A DNA stretch of 64,000 nucleotides from an uncultured Chitinophaga sp. GTDB taxonomy: Bacteria; Bacteroidota; Bacteroidia; Chitinophagales; Chitinophagaceae. Numbering within the stretch: position 1 is the first letter of the stretch; every line of letters starts with the position of its first letter. The translations under genes and the position numbers were made by a program. Shown in pieces: positions 17,785 through 27,379 of this stretch. Where the stretch lies: positions 806,001-870,000 of the forward strand of contig NZ_CALEJS010000016.1 of NCBI RefSeq assembly GCF_937898475.1, given 5' to 3'. Below the pieces are notes generated by a model. It had not been told where the DNA came from. It searched no databases and saw only the letters and a list, made by a program, of their open reading frames with translations.

Positions 17785-17871
17785 AATTAATAATTAAGAA
17801 TTAAAAATTAATAAATCCAGATATTCAGGTAGCCAATACTATCAAAAAACGCCTTTCTTAATTATTAATCA
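17785..17871. repeat. AATTAAN heptad inverted element
   Basis: Four heptads of type AATTAAN run in perfect register at 17785-17812, 6 bases upstream of the comB ATG. Two heptads of the complement (TTAATNA) lie at 17858-17871. The last of these contains the TGA stop of the SRPBCC gene (17871-17869 on the minus strand). The element therefore spans nearly the whole gap between the two genes, with a non-repetitive centre. Confidence 0.7.
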
Positions 17872-18342
17872 GTCCAGGATCACACGCCACTTTTCGGTTT
17901 CTGCGTATTCCTTGATGGTACGGTTACGCAGTTGCAGCAGGTTGCACATATACCGCCGCAGGTAAAAGCGGTCTACCAGGCGGCCCAGGAAGCCGTATGG
18001 CACACCAAACTCCATGATATCTATAGCAATGGTGCCGTTGTCAATGACCTTGAAGTGGTGCTCATGGCGCAGGTAGCTAAAGTCTCCCTGTTCCATTTCA
18101 TCGCAGAAGTACGCAGGGCTGCGCATTTCTGTGATACGGGAAGTGAACTCCCGCATTTTACCCAGGTGGCGGGCTCTCCAGGTAACGGTCTCATTTTCAG
18201 ATATGAGCCCGTTCACACGGCCCTTGATGGCCTCTTCCTTTACATGCGCCATACTGCGTTTGTGAAGGGTAATGCTCCGGCTCAGGTCAAACACCCGCTC
18301 TATAGGCGCATGGATGACGGTTGTTAAATGAATAGTAGGCAT
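17869..18342 (-). CDS. SRPBCC-family (START-like) protein
   Basis: This 157-residue protein begins MPTIHLTTVIHAPIERVFDLSRSI, the usual first strand and helix of the SRPBCC/polyketide-cyclase fold. Alternating strands with conserved aromatic residues follow (YFCDEMEQGDFSYLRHEHHFKV), and a long C-terminal helix (LRRYMCNLLQLRNRTIKEYAE) closes the pocket. The subgroup is the one often annotated as cell-division inhibitor-like with no proven role. There is no signal peptide. It lies between gcvT and comB on the same strand. Confidence 0.82.
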   Translation of the reverse strand: MPTIHLTTVIHAPIERVFDLSRSITLHKRSMAHVKEEAIKGRVNGLISENETVTWRARHLGKMREFTSRITEMRSPAYFCDEMEQGDFSYLRHEHHFKVIDNGTIAIDIMEFGVPYGFLGRLVDRFYLRRYMCNLLQLRNRTIKEYAETEKWRVILD

Positions 18343-18359
18343 AGATATGGTTATGAAAT

Positions 18360-18480
18360 AGCTTTTAGCAGTTAGCCGCCAGCTTTTAGCTAAGATAATG
18401 GCTAACAGGCAGATTTAATAAAATCCGTAGTGAAAACCCTATAATTGCTAACCGCTAAAAGCTAATAGCTAACGGCTAGC
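18360..18480. repeat. TTAGCNN heptad inverted element, copy 2
   Basis: Between gcvT and the SRPBCC gene, about four TTAGC-type heptads on the left (18360-18391) face about five GCTAA-type heptads on the right (18447-18480). The right arm contains the TAG stop codon of gcvT (complement of 18476-18478). The two halves can pair in several registers because of the heptad period. Confidence 0.78.
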
Positions 18481-19573
18481 CCAGAAAGGGTACCTTCACC
18501 ACTTTCGCTTTCAGCTGTTTATCACGTACGGTTATATAGATCTCGCTATCCAGCGCAGCATGGGCGGTGGCTACATAGCCCAGGCCAACAGCTTTCTGCA
18601 GGGAAGGAGATTGTGTACCGGAGGTTACCCGGCCTATCACTTCGCCTGCCGCGTTCCTGATCTCGTAGTCATGACGGGGAATACCCTTGTCTATCATTTC
18701 AAAGCCCACCAGCTTTTGTGTAACGCCGGCAGCTTTCTGTTTCTCCAGTATCTCACGGGCGGTAAAGTCTTTCGTGAACTTGGTGATCCAGCCCAGCCCT
18801 GCTTCCAGCGGAGAGGTACGGTCGTCTATATCGTTACCGTACAGGCAGAAGCCCATTTCCAGCCGCAGGGTATCACGGGCGCCAAGGCCAATGGGTTTAA
18901 GTCCCCGGGGCGCACCGGCCTCAAAGATAGCGTCCCATATCTTTTCAGCAGCGCCGTCTTTATCCTCAAAATAGATCTCCACACCACCTGCCCCGGTATA
19001 ACCGGTAGCGCTGACCAATACGTTGGGTACACCTGCAAAAACGCCTTTGCTGAAGGTATAGTATTTCATATTGACCAGGTCAATATCCGTTAAAGGCTGC
19101 AGAATACTGGCGGCATTAGGGCCCTGGATAGCCAGCAGGCAGGTCTTGTCAGAGATATTGTGCATTTCCACTCCCTTAGTGTTGTGCTCACTGATCCAGT
19201 TCCAGTCTTTCTCAATGTTGGCGGCATTCACCACCAGCATGTATACCTTGTTTTCCTCAATGCAATATACCAGCAGATCATCCACAATCCCCCCCTCGCG
19301 GTTAGGCAAACAGCTGTACTGGGCTTTCCCGGCGGTTAATCTGGAGGCGTCGTTGGAGGTAACCCTTTGGATAAGGTCCAGCGCATTATCGCCTTTCAGA
19401 ATAAACTCGCCCATGTGGCTTACGTCAAACACCCCGGCGTTGTTACGGACCGTCTGGTGTTCATCATTGATACCACTATACGAAACAGGCATATTATAAC
19501 CTGCAAAAGGGACCATTTTAGCGCCCAGCGCAATATGCTTAGCGGAAAACGGTGTGTTCCTGATGTCTGCCAT
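18476..19573 (-). CDS. gcvT: Aminomethyltransferase (glycine cleavage T protein)
   Basis: This 365-residue protein is a full-length GcvT: it begins RNTPFSAKHIALGAKMVPFAGYNMPV, has GVFDVSHMGEF, and contains YTGAGGVEIYF and LGARDTLRLEMGFCLYG. It transfers the methylene group from the aminomethyl-lipoyl H protein to tetrahydrofolate, releasing ammonia. The gcvH and gcvP genes are not in the window, so the system is dispersed here as in many Bacteroidota. A -7-like box (TATTTTTG on the minus strand, 19619-19612) lies upstream, divergent from the M28 peptidase. The stop codon is part of a repeat element. Confidence 0.96.
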   Translation of the reverse strand: MADIRNTPFSAKHIALGAKMVPFAGYNMPVSYSGINDEHQTVRNNAGVFDVSHMGEFILKGDNALDLIQRVTSNDASRLTAGKAQYSCLPNREGGIVDDLLVYCIEENKVYMLVVNAANIEKDWNWISEHNTKGVEMHNISDKTCLLAIQGPNAASILQPLTDIDLVNMKYYTFSKGVFAGVPNVLVSATGYTGAGGVEIYFEDKDGAAEKIWDAIFEAGAPRGLKPIGLGARDTLRLEMGFCLYGNDIDDRTSPLEAGLGWITKFTKDFTAREILEKQKAAGVTQKLVGFEMIDKGIPRHDYEIRNAAGEVIGRVTSGTQSPSLQKAVGLGYVATAHAALDSEIYITVRDKQLKAKVVKVPFLG

Positions 19574-19743
19574 CTTGATGAAATTTGGGTATGATTGGTT
19601 TTTAAACGCGGCAAAAATAGCCCGAAATTCGAAATTTGGTGTAATAATTGCACATTACCGCTCACTTTCATGCTGAGTGGCTAATTTTGTGAGGATCGAT
19701 GATGTAGTATGTCCTTAGTCTAACACTCCCTAAATACTGAACT

Positions 19744-21360
19744 GTGAAAAAGATCACCTGGCTTTTAGTATTCCTGTCTGTGGCCGCCCAGTTGCCCGCC
19801 CAGAAAAAAGCCGACCGGAAAATTCTGGAAAACCTGCAGGCGCATGTAAACTACCTGTCCAGCGACAAGCTGGAAGGCCGCAGAACCGGTACTCCCGGTG
19901 AAAAGCTGGCCGCCGGGTACATTGCAGAACAGATGCAGAAAGCAGGGCTGGCCCCCAAAGGAGATAACGGCTACCTGCAGACTTTTACTGTACGGGAAGG
20001 CAAAGAACCAGGCGAAGCCACCCGGCTAAGCATTAACAATGATAAGTTCACACCCGGCGAACAGTTCGTGCCGCTGCCCTTCAGCGCAGAGAAAGCCGCA
20101 AAAGGCGAAGTTCTGCCCGATGTAAAGGAACCTGATAATATATGGCTGATAGATGTACAGGACATGGAACTGAACCCCCATGCCCCTCCATTGCCACAAT
20201 ACCAGCGGAAAGCCGCGGAAGCGGCTAAAGAAGGCGCTTCCGGCGTGATCTTTTTCAATGGTAAAGAAGATATCCAATCCATTGCCAATTGGCTGGATGA
20301 GAACCCTAAACAACTGGCCATCCCGGCGATCTGGGTGAACGGCGCCATCAGCAAAAAGCTGAAAAGCGACGATGCCAACGGCTTCCAGATCAACCTGGAA
20401 GTGGCTTTCAAAGCTGCCAAACGTACCGGTACTAACGTAATCGGTTATATCGACAATGGCGCTCCAAAAACCATCATACTGGGCGCACACTATGACCACC
20501 TGGGATATGGCGAAGACCATAACTCCCTCTCCACCGGCGAAAAAGCCATCCACAACGGAGCAGACGATAACGCCAGCGGTACCGCCGCCCTGCTGGAACT
20601 GGGGCGCCAGCTAAAAAGCGCCCGTTTCAGGAACAATAACTTTATACTTGTTGCCTTCTCCGGCGAAGAGCTGGGTCTCTTCGGCTCTAAATATTTCACC
20701 GCACATGCACCCATCAGCATGGCCCAGGTAAACTTCATGATCAATATGGATATGGTGGGCCGCCTGGACGCCGCCAAAGGATTACAGGTGGGCGGCATCG
20801 GCACCTCACCGCTATGGACCGCCATCCTGGAAGAATCAGCCCCGGAAGGGCTGAAGCTCAACTACGACTCTTCGGGTGTAGGCCCCTCAGATCATACCTC
20901 CTTTTACCGGGCACAGATACCGGTACTGTTTTTCTTCACCGGTACGCACAGCGACTATCACAAACCCAGTGATGATGCAGACAAGATCAATTATACAGGA
21001 GAACTGAGCGTAATAAAATTAATTTACCGTATTATTGAAAAAGCTAATGCCCGGGAAAAGCTGGCATTCACGCCCACCCGCGAACCGCAGGTAAGCTCCG
21101 CCCGCTTTTCTGTTACCCTCGGCATTATGCCGGATTATACCTATAAGCAGGGAGGAGTGCGCGTAGATGGTATCTCTGATGGCAAACCAGCCCAGAAAGC
21201 CGGGCTGCTTGCCGGAGACGTGATCGTACAGCTGGGTAAACATTCCGTTACTAACATGGACGGCTATATGCAGGCGCTGGCTGCTTTTAAGAAAGGAGAC
21301 AAAACCACCGTAACCGTAAAGAGAGGAAATAAACAACAGACTTTTAACATACAATTCTGA
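19744..21360 (+). CDS. M28 family zinc aminopeptidase with PDZ domain, exported
   Basis: This 538-residue protein starts at GTG and has a signal peptide (about MKKITWLLVFLSVAAQLPAQ). The M28 catalytic domain shows the expected metal sites: H249 and D251 in GAHYDHLG, D274/D275 in GADDNASG, and E308/E309 in FSGEELG. A protease-associated-like insertion lies between about 110 and 220. Residues from about 450 form a PDZ domain (GGVRVDGISDGKPAQKAGLLAGDVI). The enzyme would remove N-terminal residues from peptides in the periplasm. A -7-like box TAATTTTG lies at 19682-19689. Its stop overlaps the next ATG by one base. Confidence 0.93.
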   Translation: MKKITWLLVFLSVAAQLPAQKKADRKILENLQAHVNYLSSDKLEGRRTGTPGEKLAAGYIAEQMQKAGLAPKGDNGYLQTFTVREGKEPGEATRLSINNDKFTPGEQFVPLPFSAEKAAKGEVLPDVKEPDNIWLIDVQDMELNPHAPPLPQYQRKAAEAAKEGASGVIFFNGKEDIQSIANWLDENPKQLAIPAIWVNGAISKKLKSDDANGFQINLEVAFKAAKRTGTNVIGYIDNGAPKTIILGAHYDHLGYGEDHNSLSTGEKAIHNGADDNASGTAALLELGRQLKSARFRNNNFILVAFSGEELGLFGSKYFTAHAPISMAQVNFMINMDMVGRLDAAKGLQVGGIGTSPLWTAILEESAPEGLKLNYDSSGVGPSDHTSFYRAQIPVLFFFTGTHSDYHKPSDDADKINYTGELSVIKLIYRIIEKANAREKLAFTPTREPQVSSARFSVTLGIMPDYTYKQGGVRVDGISDGKPAQKAGLLAGDVIVQLGKHSVTNMDGYMQALAAFKKGDKTTVTVKRGNKQQTFNIQF

Positions 21361-21758
21361 TGATGCGCTATTTATTATTGTCCATCCTGCTTTTTGCAGC
21401 CTGTGCAAAAGGCCGTAAGCAAACCGATACTGACAAATATGACCTAATCACTGAGAAATGCTACGTGCTCCGGCAGGTTAAACCTGCAGCGGGCGATACC
21501 ACGGCAGCTGCCGCACAGCAACAGCAGCAGCAGCTCGCTGCCTACCTTGAACAGCACCAGTTTACCAGGCATGTAGCCGGAAAAGACAGCCTGCTGTTTC
21601 GCCGGGCCAACGGGCAGGAAGTGATCATCGAGCTGCCTGTACCCCAGGATACCTGGGAAGCGCATACCATCATCGTCTTTGATCCGCAGAAAAATCCGCT
21701 GTTCGTGAACCTGCACAAGGGAACAGCCCAGATAGACCAGTATATTCAGTCAAAATAG
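21360..21758 (+). CDS. Small lipoprotein of unknown function
   Basis: This 132-residue protein has a short signal ending LLFAAC, a lipobox, so it should be anchored to a membrane. A low-complexity alanine/glutamine run (about 42-54) comes from a CAG-rich tract. The rest is a small alpha/beta domain I do not recognise. The start ATG overlaps the stop of the M28 peptidase gene (TGATG), which indicates translational coupling. It may be an accessory of that protease. Confidence 0.65.
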   Translation: MMRYLLLSILLFAACAKGRKQTDTDKYDLITEKCYVLRQVKPAAGDTTAAAAQQQQQQLAAYLEQHQFTRHVAGKDSLLFRRANGQEVIIELPVPQDTWEAHTIIVFDPQKNPLFVNLHKGTAQIDQYIQSK

Positions 21759-21779
21759 ATAAGGGGCAAAATACCGGGG

Positions 21780-23207
21780 ATGACAAAAGAAAACCTGATC
21801 CTGTTGGCGGATGCTTATAAGTATTCGCATCATAAATTGTACCTGCCAGGTACACAATACATCTATTCCTATCTTGAAAGCAGGGGTGGCAAATTTGAGG
21901 AAACTGTCTTCTACGGACTGCAGTATTTTCTGAAAGAATACCTGGAAGGGCCCGTGTTTACCCGTGAAAAGATCAACGAAGCAGAACACATGCTGCTGGA
22001 AGTATTTGGCCGGGATGATGTGTTTGACCGCAAACGTTTTGAATACATTGTACACACCCATGGCGGCTGTCTGCCCATCCGCATCAAAGCAGTGCCTGAA
22101 GGAACCGTGGCGCCCGTACGAAATGTACTGATGACGATAGAAAATACCGATCCCAACTGCTACTGGCTCACCAATTTCCTGGAAACACTGCTGATGCAGG
22201 TATGGTACCCCTGTACCGTAGCCACCCTGTCTTACGAAATACGCAAGGTTATTGCCCGCTACTACGAAGCTTCTGCCAGTGCCGCTGCCTTTGCGGGTAT
22301 CGGTTATGTGCTGAACGACTTTGGATTCCGGGGAGCCAGCTCCGTAGAAAGCGCAGGACTTGGTGGCAGCGCCCACCTGGTAAGCTTCTCCGGCAGCGAT
22401 ACCCTGCATGCCTCCACTTTTGCCAAACGCTATTACGGCGCGCAACTTGCGCCTGGTCAATCCATACCAGCTACCGAACATTCCATCGTTACCCTGCTGG
22501 GAGAGAAAGGCGAACCGGAGATCTTCCGTCATGTGCTGAATACCTTCCCTACCGGGGTAGTGGCCTGCGTATCAGATTCCTATAATATCTTCCGCGCCTG
22601 TGAACAATACTGGGGCAACGAATTGAAAGAACAGATCCTCAGCCGCGACGGAACACTGGTAATACGCCCTGACAGCGGCGATCCGGTACGTACCCTGCTG
22701 AAAGTATTTGATATCCTGATGACGAAATTCGGGTTCACCCTTAATGAAAAAGGTTATAAAGTACTGCCGCCGCAGCTGCGTGTAATACAGGGAGACGGAG
22801 TAAGCTATTCTTCCATACAGGATATCTACGAGGCGCTGATGGGCGCAGGCATCAGTGCAGAGAACCTGGTACTGGGCATGGGCGGTGCACTGCTGCAGCG
22901 CGTAAACCGGGATACCCAGGAGTTTGCCCTGAAATGCTCTCACGCAGTAGTGAACGGCGAAAACATCAACGTTCAGAAAATGCCCGTAGAGCTGGATGCC
23001 AAAGGACAGCTGCGCACTTCCTTCAAAGAATCAAAAGCCGGCAGGCTGAAACTGGTGCTGCAGAATGGCGAATATAAAACAGTGAAGGAAGATGAACTAC
23101 CGGGAGCAGCTGATCAGCTGGAAGTAGTGTTTGAGAATGGAGAAGTGATAAAAGAACATGACTTTAAGGAGATAAGGCAGCGGGCCTGGGGAGGCCAGGA
23201 ACCTTAA
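21780..23207 (+). CDS. nadV: Nicotinamide phosphoribosyltransferase
   Basis: This 475-residue protein is a full-length NAMPT/NadV. It begins LILLADAYKYSHHKLYLPGT and has the phosphoribosyltransferase core VLNDFGFRGASSVESAG, followed by SDSYNIFRACEQYWG and VIRPDSGDP. It condenses nicotinamide with PRPP to give NMN, the first step of the two-step NAD salvage route. The gene follows the lipoprotein after 21 bases and may be in the same transcript. No nicotinamidase or adenylyltransferase gene is adjacent. Confidence 0.95.
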   Translation: MTKENLILLADAYKYSHHKLYLPGTQYIYSYLESRGGKFEETVFYGLQYFLKEYLEGPVFTREKINEAEHMLLEVFGRDDVFDRKRFEYIVHTHGGCLPIRIKAVPEGTVAPVRNVLMTIENTDPNCYWLTNFLETLLMQVWYPCTVATLSYEIRKVIARYYEASASAAAFAGIGYVLNDFGFRGASSVESAGLGGSAHLVSFSGSDTLHASTFAKRYYGAQLAPGQSIPATEHSIVTLLGEKGEPEIFRHVLNTFPTGVVACVSDSYNIFRACEQYWGNELKEQILSRDGTLVIRPDSGDPVRTLLKVFDILMTKFGFTLNEKGYKVLPPQLRVIQGDGVSYSSIQDIYEALMGAGISAENLVLGMGGALLQRVNRDTQEFALKCSHAVVNGENINVQKMPVELDAKGQLRTSFKESKAGRLKLVLQNGEYKTVKEDELPGAADQLEVVFENGEVIKEHDFKEIRQRAWGGQEP

Positions 23208-23224
23208 AGTACCTAACGTGATTA

Positions 23225-23653
23225 TCACCTCAGGTGCAACACCTTCCCCTCAAAATAATTATCAATCGCTGTTGTCATCTTCATCTGCTCTAAAAAAGTC
23301 TTCAGTGGTTTATTCCTTTCTATAAACCCGGTAAATCGCTCTGTCTCCAGCTTCGGGTTATCCACTACTACCATTACCCCATACCACCTGGCCACTACAC
23401 TATTGATCTCCTGCACCGGCGCATTGTAAAACACCTGCACACCCTGCATCCAGCTTAATATATCCTTTTCATCAAAGGGCTGAACAGTGATAGACCTGCC
23501 TGCTGCACAGATCCCCTGTTGCCCGGGTTTTAATGTAGCCGCACCTTTTCCTGCTTTCAGTTCCACGGCGCCATCTATCAACGACACCATTACCCGCCCG
23601 GAATCATAGCTGTTCACATTAAAGGCCGTCCCCAGTTGTATGCCGGTGTTCCG
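23225..23653 (-). pseudogene. FecR anti-sigma factor, C-terminal fragment
   Basis: The frame reads GIQLGTAFNVNSYDSGRVMV at its upstream end, the middle of a FecR domain. It continues through the C-terminal STN-like DUF4974 domain (ILSWMQGVQVFYNAPVQEI; LKTFLEQMKMT) to a normal stop. About 200 N-terminal residues, including the membrane helix and sigma-binding part, are missing. Upstream the frame hits TAA at 23656-23654, exactly where the SusD fragment on the other strand begins. The gene is therefore broken at about 23640-23653. It ends 17 bases from the stop of nadV. Confidence 0.85.
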
Positions 23654-23981
23654 TTACGCAGATATCCTGCTGATGAAGGCAGAAGCCATCCTGCGGGGCG
23701 CTACGCCTACCCTGGGCGCTTCGGCTTTATCACTGGTGAACGAAGTAAGGACCATCCGCAAAGCCAGCGCCTGGAGCACCGTTACGCTGGACAACCTGCT
23801 GGATGAACGCGGAAGGGAATTTGCCTGGGAAAACTGGCGCCGTAATGACCTGATCCGCTTCGGAAAAGTTGAAGACAGCAAGGGTTATAAAACAGACGCA
23901 AACACTACCCGCCGCCTGTACCCGGTGCCCACTTACGCCAGGGTACTGAACCCGCTGCTGTCGCAGAACCCGGGATATTAA
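23640..23981 (+). pseudogene. SusD/RagB family protein, C-terminal fragment
   Basis: The 113 residues start with VFRYADILLMKAEAILRG, the hallmark near residue 350-400 of SusD proteins. They continue with LLDERGREFAWENWRRNDLIRFG and end LNPLLSQNPGY, the normal C-terminus. The signal peptide, lipobox and N-terminal two thirds are missing, and no SusC gene is near. Its own terminator follows. The fragment is fused head to head with a FecR fragment on the other strand, so neither can make a complete protein. Confidence 0.87.
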
Positions 23982-24017
23982 CCATTCTTTATCATATACC
24001 AGCAACTGTTTCACTTA

Positions 24018-24049
24018 CGCCATCCTGCTTCGCTGCAGGGTGGCGTTTT
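24018..24049 (+). terminator. Terminator of the broken SusD gene
   Basis: An 11-bp stem (24018-24028 with 24035-24045, one wobble pair) is followed by TTTTC. It lies 37 bases after the SusD stop. Confidence 0.75.
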
Positions 24050-24056
24050 CATTCAT

Positions 24057-24083
24057 AAAAAAACCGGAGTAAGATTACTCCGG
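24057..24083 (-). terminator. Terminator of the RND efflux operon
   Basis: Read on the minus strand, a 9-bp stem with arms CCGGAGTAA and its complement (24083-24064) is followed by seven Ts. It lies about 80 bases past the RND transporter stop. Confidence 0.85.
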
Positions 24084-24160
24084 CTACTACCTAAACCTAC
24101 AACTGTTACACTGTTAGCAGTAACAATGCCTGTATTGTTACTATCTTATTTATCTTTTGA

Positions 24161-27100
24161 TCAGTTCGCGGATAACATTTCTTCCAGCTCTTCCTCTTCT
24201 TCTTCCGCCTTATAAGGCGCCACCATCCGTTGGCGGATCAGGCGCCTGGCAGCCGGGTTACCCCAGCCAAAGCGGCGCATGATACTGTCTGCGATCTTAT
24301 ACACCACCGGCACCACGATCAGGGTAAGGAACATGGAGCTGATCAGGCCACCGATGATCACCCAGGCCAGGCCGTTCTTGATGGCGGCCACACCGCCGGT
24401 GGCCAGCGCAATGGGCAGCATGCCGATCACCATGGCGATGGTGGTCATCAGGATAGGCCGCAAACGCGCATTGTTGGCGTGGATCAGCGCCTCGTAGGTA
24501 GACTGTCCCTGCTCTTTCATCTGGTTGGTAAAGTCTACCAGCATAATTGCATTCTTGGCCACCAGGCCTATCAGCATGATAATACCCAGTATGGTAAAGA
24601 TGTTGAGCGTATTATTTGTAAGCGCCAGTGCCAACAGGGCCCCTATAATAGCCAGGGGTATAGAGAACAGTACCACAAAGGGGTATATGTAGCTGTCGTA
24701 CAGCGCCACCATGATCAGGTATACCATCACGATAGAGATCAGCAAGGCAATACCCAATGTGCTGAAAGAATCGCCCTGGTTCTCTGCATCACCGCCAAAC
24801 ACATAAGATACGCCGGTGGGTTGCTGCAGCCTGGTCAGCGCCTGCGCAAACTCCTGTTGTACCGTACCTGAGGGACGGCCAACCACCTGCGACTGCACGG
24901 ACACCGATGTACTCTTATCCCTTCTTTCCAGGCGGCTGGGACCACTGCTCTCAATGATGTCCGCAAACTGTGACAGTTTGATCAGCTGACCCTTGTTATT
25001 GGCAAACTGTACGTTCGCCACATCCTGGATATTCTTACGGTTAAAATCATCAAAGCGGATATTAATATCATATTCATAACCACCCTGGCGGAACTTCGCC
25101 TTGGCATCATCTGCCGTACCGTTGAAGGCCGTTTGCATGGTAGCCCCTACCTGGTCAAGGGTAAGGCCCAGGGCCGACATTTTATCACGGTCTACCTGCA
25201 CATTGATCTCCGGGTTACCTTCTTCTACGGATAACTTCACATCACTGGTACCGTCTATTTTGCGCAGCACATCCATCGCCTGTTTGGCGTAGGCCATTAC
25301 GCTGTCCAGCTCTGTGCCCATTACCACTAATTCTACCGGCGCACGGTCTGCCGTACCCATAATGTTAACGGGAATAGTTTTCACTTTTACGCCCGGTAAT
25401 AACTTCCTGAGTTCCGTTTTTGTTTTAGCGGCATAGATATCCACCGGGTCGCGTTTATCCTGGTCAATCAGTATCACCGTTACCTCAGATTTATACGCGG
25501 TAGATTGTGATGCACCAAAACCGTCTTCACTGGTCTGTCCAACGGTTGTGATCAAACGTTCTACTGCGGGTTGTTTGGAAAGATACTGCTCCACTTTGCG
25601 GGTAGCCTGGTTAGCCTGTTCTACAGCCGCATCCTTGGGCAGTTCCAGCTGTACAATGAATTGGCCCCTGTCTCCTTTGGAGATAAATTCACCGCCAATG
25701 TACCCTTTGGCCAGCAGCATGAAGGAAGCCACCAGCAGCCCCACTGCCACCAGTAAGGTGACAGCTTTATGCGCCAGCGCCCATTTCAGCAGGCCGGTCA
25801 TCCAGTCTGTAAACTTCTGCAGCTGCCGCTCAAACCAGAGGATGAAGCGCTCAAAAATGTTCTTACCACTCATATGCTCCAGCTTACCGAAGCGGGAAGA
25901 CAACAGCGGCACTATCATGAAAGATGACAGCAGGCTGAGCATGGTAGAGATCATGACCACCACGCAGAACTCCCGCAGGATCTTTGATACCAGGCCGTCT
26001 GTAAGAGAGATGGGCAGGAACACCACTACAATCACCAGCGTGATGGAAGTAACGGTAAAGCCTATCTCTTTTACGCCATCAAATGCCGCACGTACTTTGT
26101 TCTTACCCATTTCCATGTGGCGGTAGATGTTCTCCAGCACCACGATGGCATCATCCACCAGGATACCTACCACCAGGGAAAGGCCCATGAGCGACATCAG
26201 GTTAAGCGTATAGCCAAAGAGCTTCATACCGATGAAAGTAGCGATCAGCGAAGCGGGAATGGAGATCATTACGAAGATGGCGTTGCGGATGCTGTGCAGG
26301 AATAGCAGCATTACCAATGCTACCAGCACTACTGCAATGATAAGGTCGTGCACCACAGAGTCTGCAGATTCCAGCGTGAAGTCTGAAGCGTCATTGGCAA
26401 CCACGATCTTCAAACCGTTCTGCGCATAATCTTTCTCGATACCGGCAATGGACTTCTTCACCTCTTCACTTACGCTTACGGCGTTGGCGTCTGTCTGCTT
26501 CTGCAGCTGCAGGGCGATAGCGTTCACACCGTCTACACGCGCAATACGTTCCACGTCCTTCTGACCGTCCTGTACATCGGCTACATCCTGCAGGCGGATC
26601 TGGGTACCGCCGGAGGTAGTGGTCAGCACCAGGTTGCGCAGCTGGTCTACATCCTTGTACTTACCGGAGAGGCGGATCAATATCTGCTGATCGGTGGTTT
26701 TTGCTTTACCTGTAGGGAAGTCCAGGTTAGCGTTAGTGATCACCTGCCGCACCTGCAGAATGGAGAGGTTATACGCCTGCAGCCTGGCAGGATCCACATT
26801 CACCTGTATCTCGCGCTCGCGGCCGCCGATCAGTGTTACCTGGGCCATACCGGGTAACCGTGATAACAGGGGCTGGATCTTTTTATCTACCAGGTCGTAA
26901 AACTGTTTGTCGTCCATTTTGGCGGTGGCAGACAGCGTCATGATGGGCAGGTCGTCCAAAGAGAATTTATTCAGGGAAGGCTGTTTCGCATCCTCCGGCA
27001 GATCAGCCAGTATGGCGTTGATCTTGCGTTGGGCATCCTGCATGCCGATGTCTACATTGGCATCGCTGTTCAGTTCCACGGTTACAACAGACAGGCCTTC

Positions 27101-27355
27101 GGAAGATTTGGAGGTAATCTTCTTCACCTTTTCCATGGAGGCGATGGCGTCCTCTATTTTCTTGGTAACGGTTGCCTCCACCTCACCGGGGGCGGCGCCG
27201 GGATAAACGGTACTGATGGTCACGATCGGGTTGCTGAACTTGGGCAGCAACTCGTAGTTGAGCGTTTTGTAGCTCATTACCCCCAGCAGGGTAAGGATGG
27301 TAAACACCACTACCACGATGGTAGGCCTTTTAATGGATATCGCTGTGATCTTCAT
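24161..27355 (-). CDS. RND efflux transporter, AcrB/MexB-like (HAE1 family)
   Basis: This 1064-residue protein is a full-length RND pump. It has twelve membrane helices in two halves, two large periplasmic loops, and the proton-relay motif GILVDDAIVVLENI near residue 400. The N-terminus MKITAISIKRPTIVVVVFTILTLLG is typical. An acidic tail rich in glutamate closes the protein. It exports amphipathic drugs, detergents or similar compounds in exchange for protons, with the adaptor and TolC-like channel encoded just upstream. It is the last gene of the five-gene operon that starts with two TetR regulators. Confidence 0.95.
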   Translation of the reverse strand: MKITAISIKRPTIVVVVFTILTLLGVMSYKTLNYELLPKFSNPIVTISTVYPGAAPGEVEATVTKKIEDAIASMEKVKKITSKSSEGLSVVTVELNSDANVDIGMQDAQRKINAILADLPEDAKQPSLNKFSLDDLPIMTLSATAKMDDKQFYDLVDKKIQPLLSRLPGMAQVTLIGGREREIQVNVDPARLQAYNLSILQVRQVITNANLDFPTGKAKTTDQQILIRLSGKYKDVDQLRNLVLTTTSGGTQIRLQDVADVQDGQKDVERIARVDGVNAIALQLQKQTDANAVSVSEEVKKSIAGIEKDYAQNGLKIVVANDASDFTLESADSVVHDLIIAVVLVALVMLLFLHSIRNAIFVMISIPASLIATFIGMKLFGYTLNLMSLMGLSLVVGILVDDAIVVLENIYRHMEMGKNKVRAAFDGVKEIGFTVTSITLVIVVVFLPISLTDGLVSKILREFCVVVMISTMLSLLSSFMIVPLLSSRFGKLEHMSGKNIFERFILWFERQLQKFTDWMTGLLKWALAHKAVTLLVAVGLLVASFMLLAKGYIGGEFISKGDRGQFIVQLELPKDAAVEQANQATRKVEQYLSKQPAVERLITTVGQTSEDGFGASQSTAYKSEVTVILIDQDKRDPVDIYAAKTKTELRKLLPGVKVKTIPVNIMGTADRAPVELVVMGTELDSVMAYAKQAMDVLRKIDGTSDVKLSVEEGNPEINVQVDRDKMSALGLTLDQVGATMQTAFNGTADDAKAKFRQGGYEYDINIRFDDFNRKNIQDVANVQFANNKGQLIKLSQFADIIESSGPSRLERRDKSTSVSVQSQVVGRPSGTVQQEFAQALTRLQQPTGVSYVFGGDAENQGDSFSTLGIALLISIVMVYLIMVALYDSYIYPFVVLFSIPLAIIGALLALALTNNTLNIFTILGIIMLIGLVAKNAIMLVDFTNQMKEQGQSTYEALIHANNARLRPILMTTIAMVIGMLPIALATGGVAAIKNGLAWVIIGGLISSMFLTLIVVPVVYKIADSIMRRFGWGNPAARRLIRQRMVAPYKAEEEEEELEEMLSAN

Positions 27356-27379
27356 TTTTCATCGGTTTGTGCTGCACTA

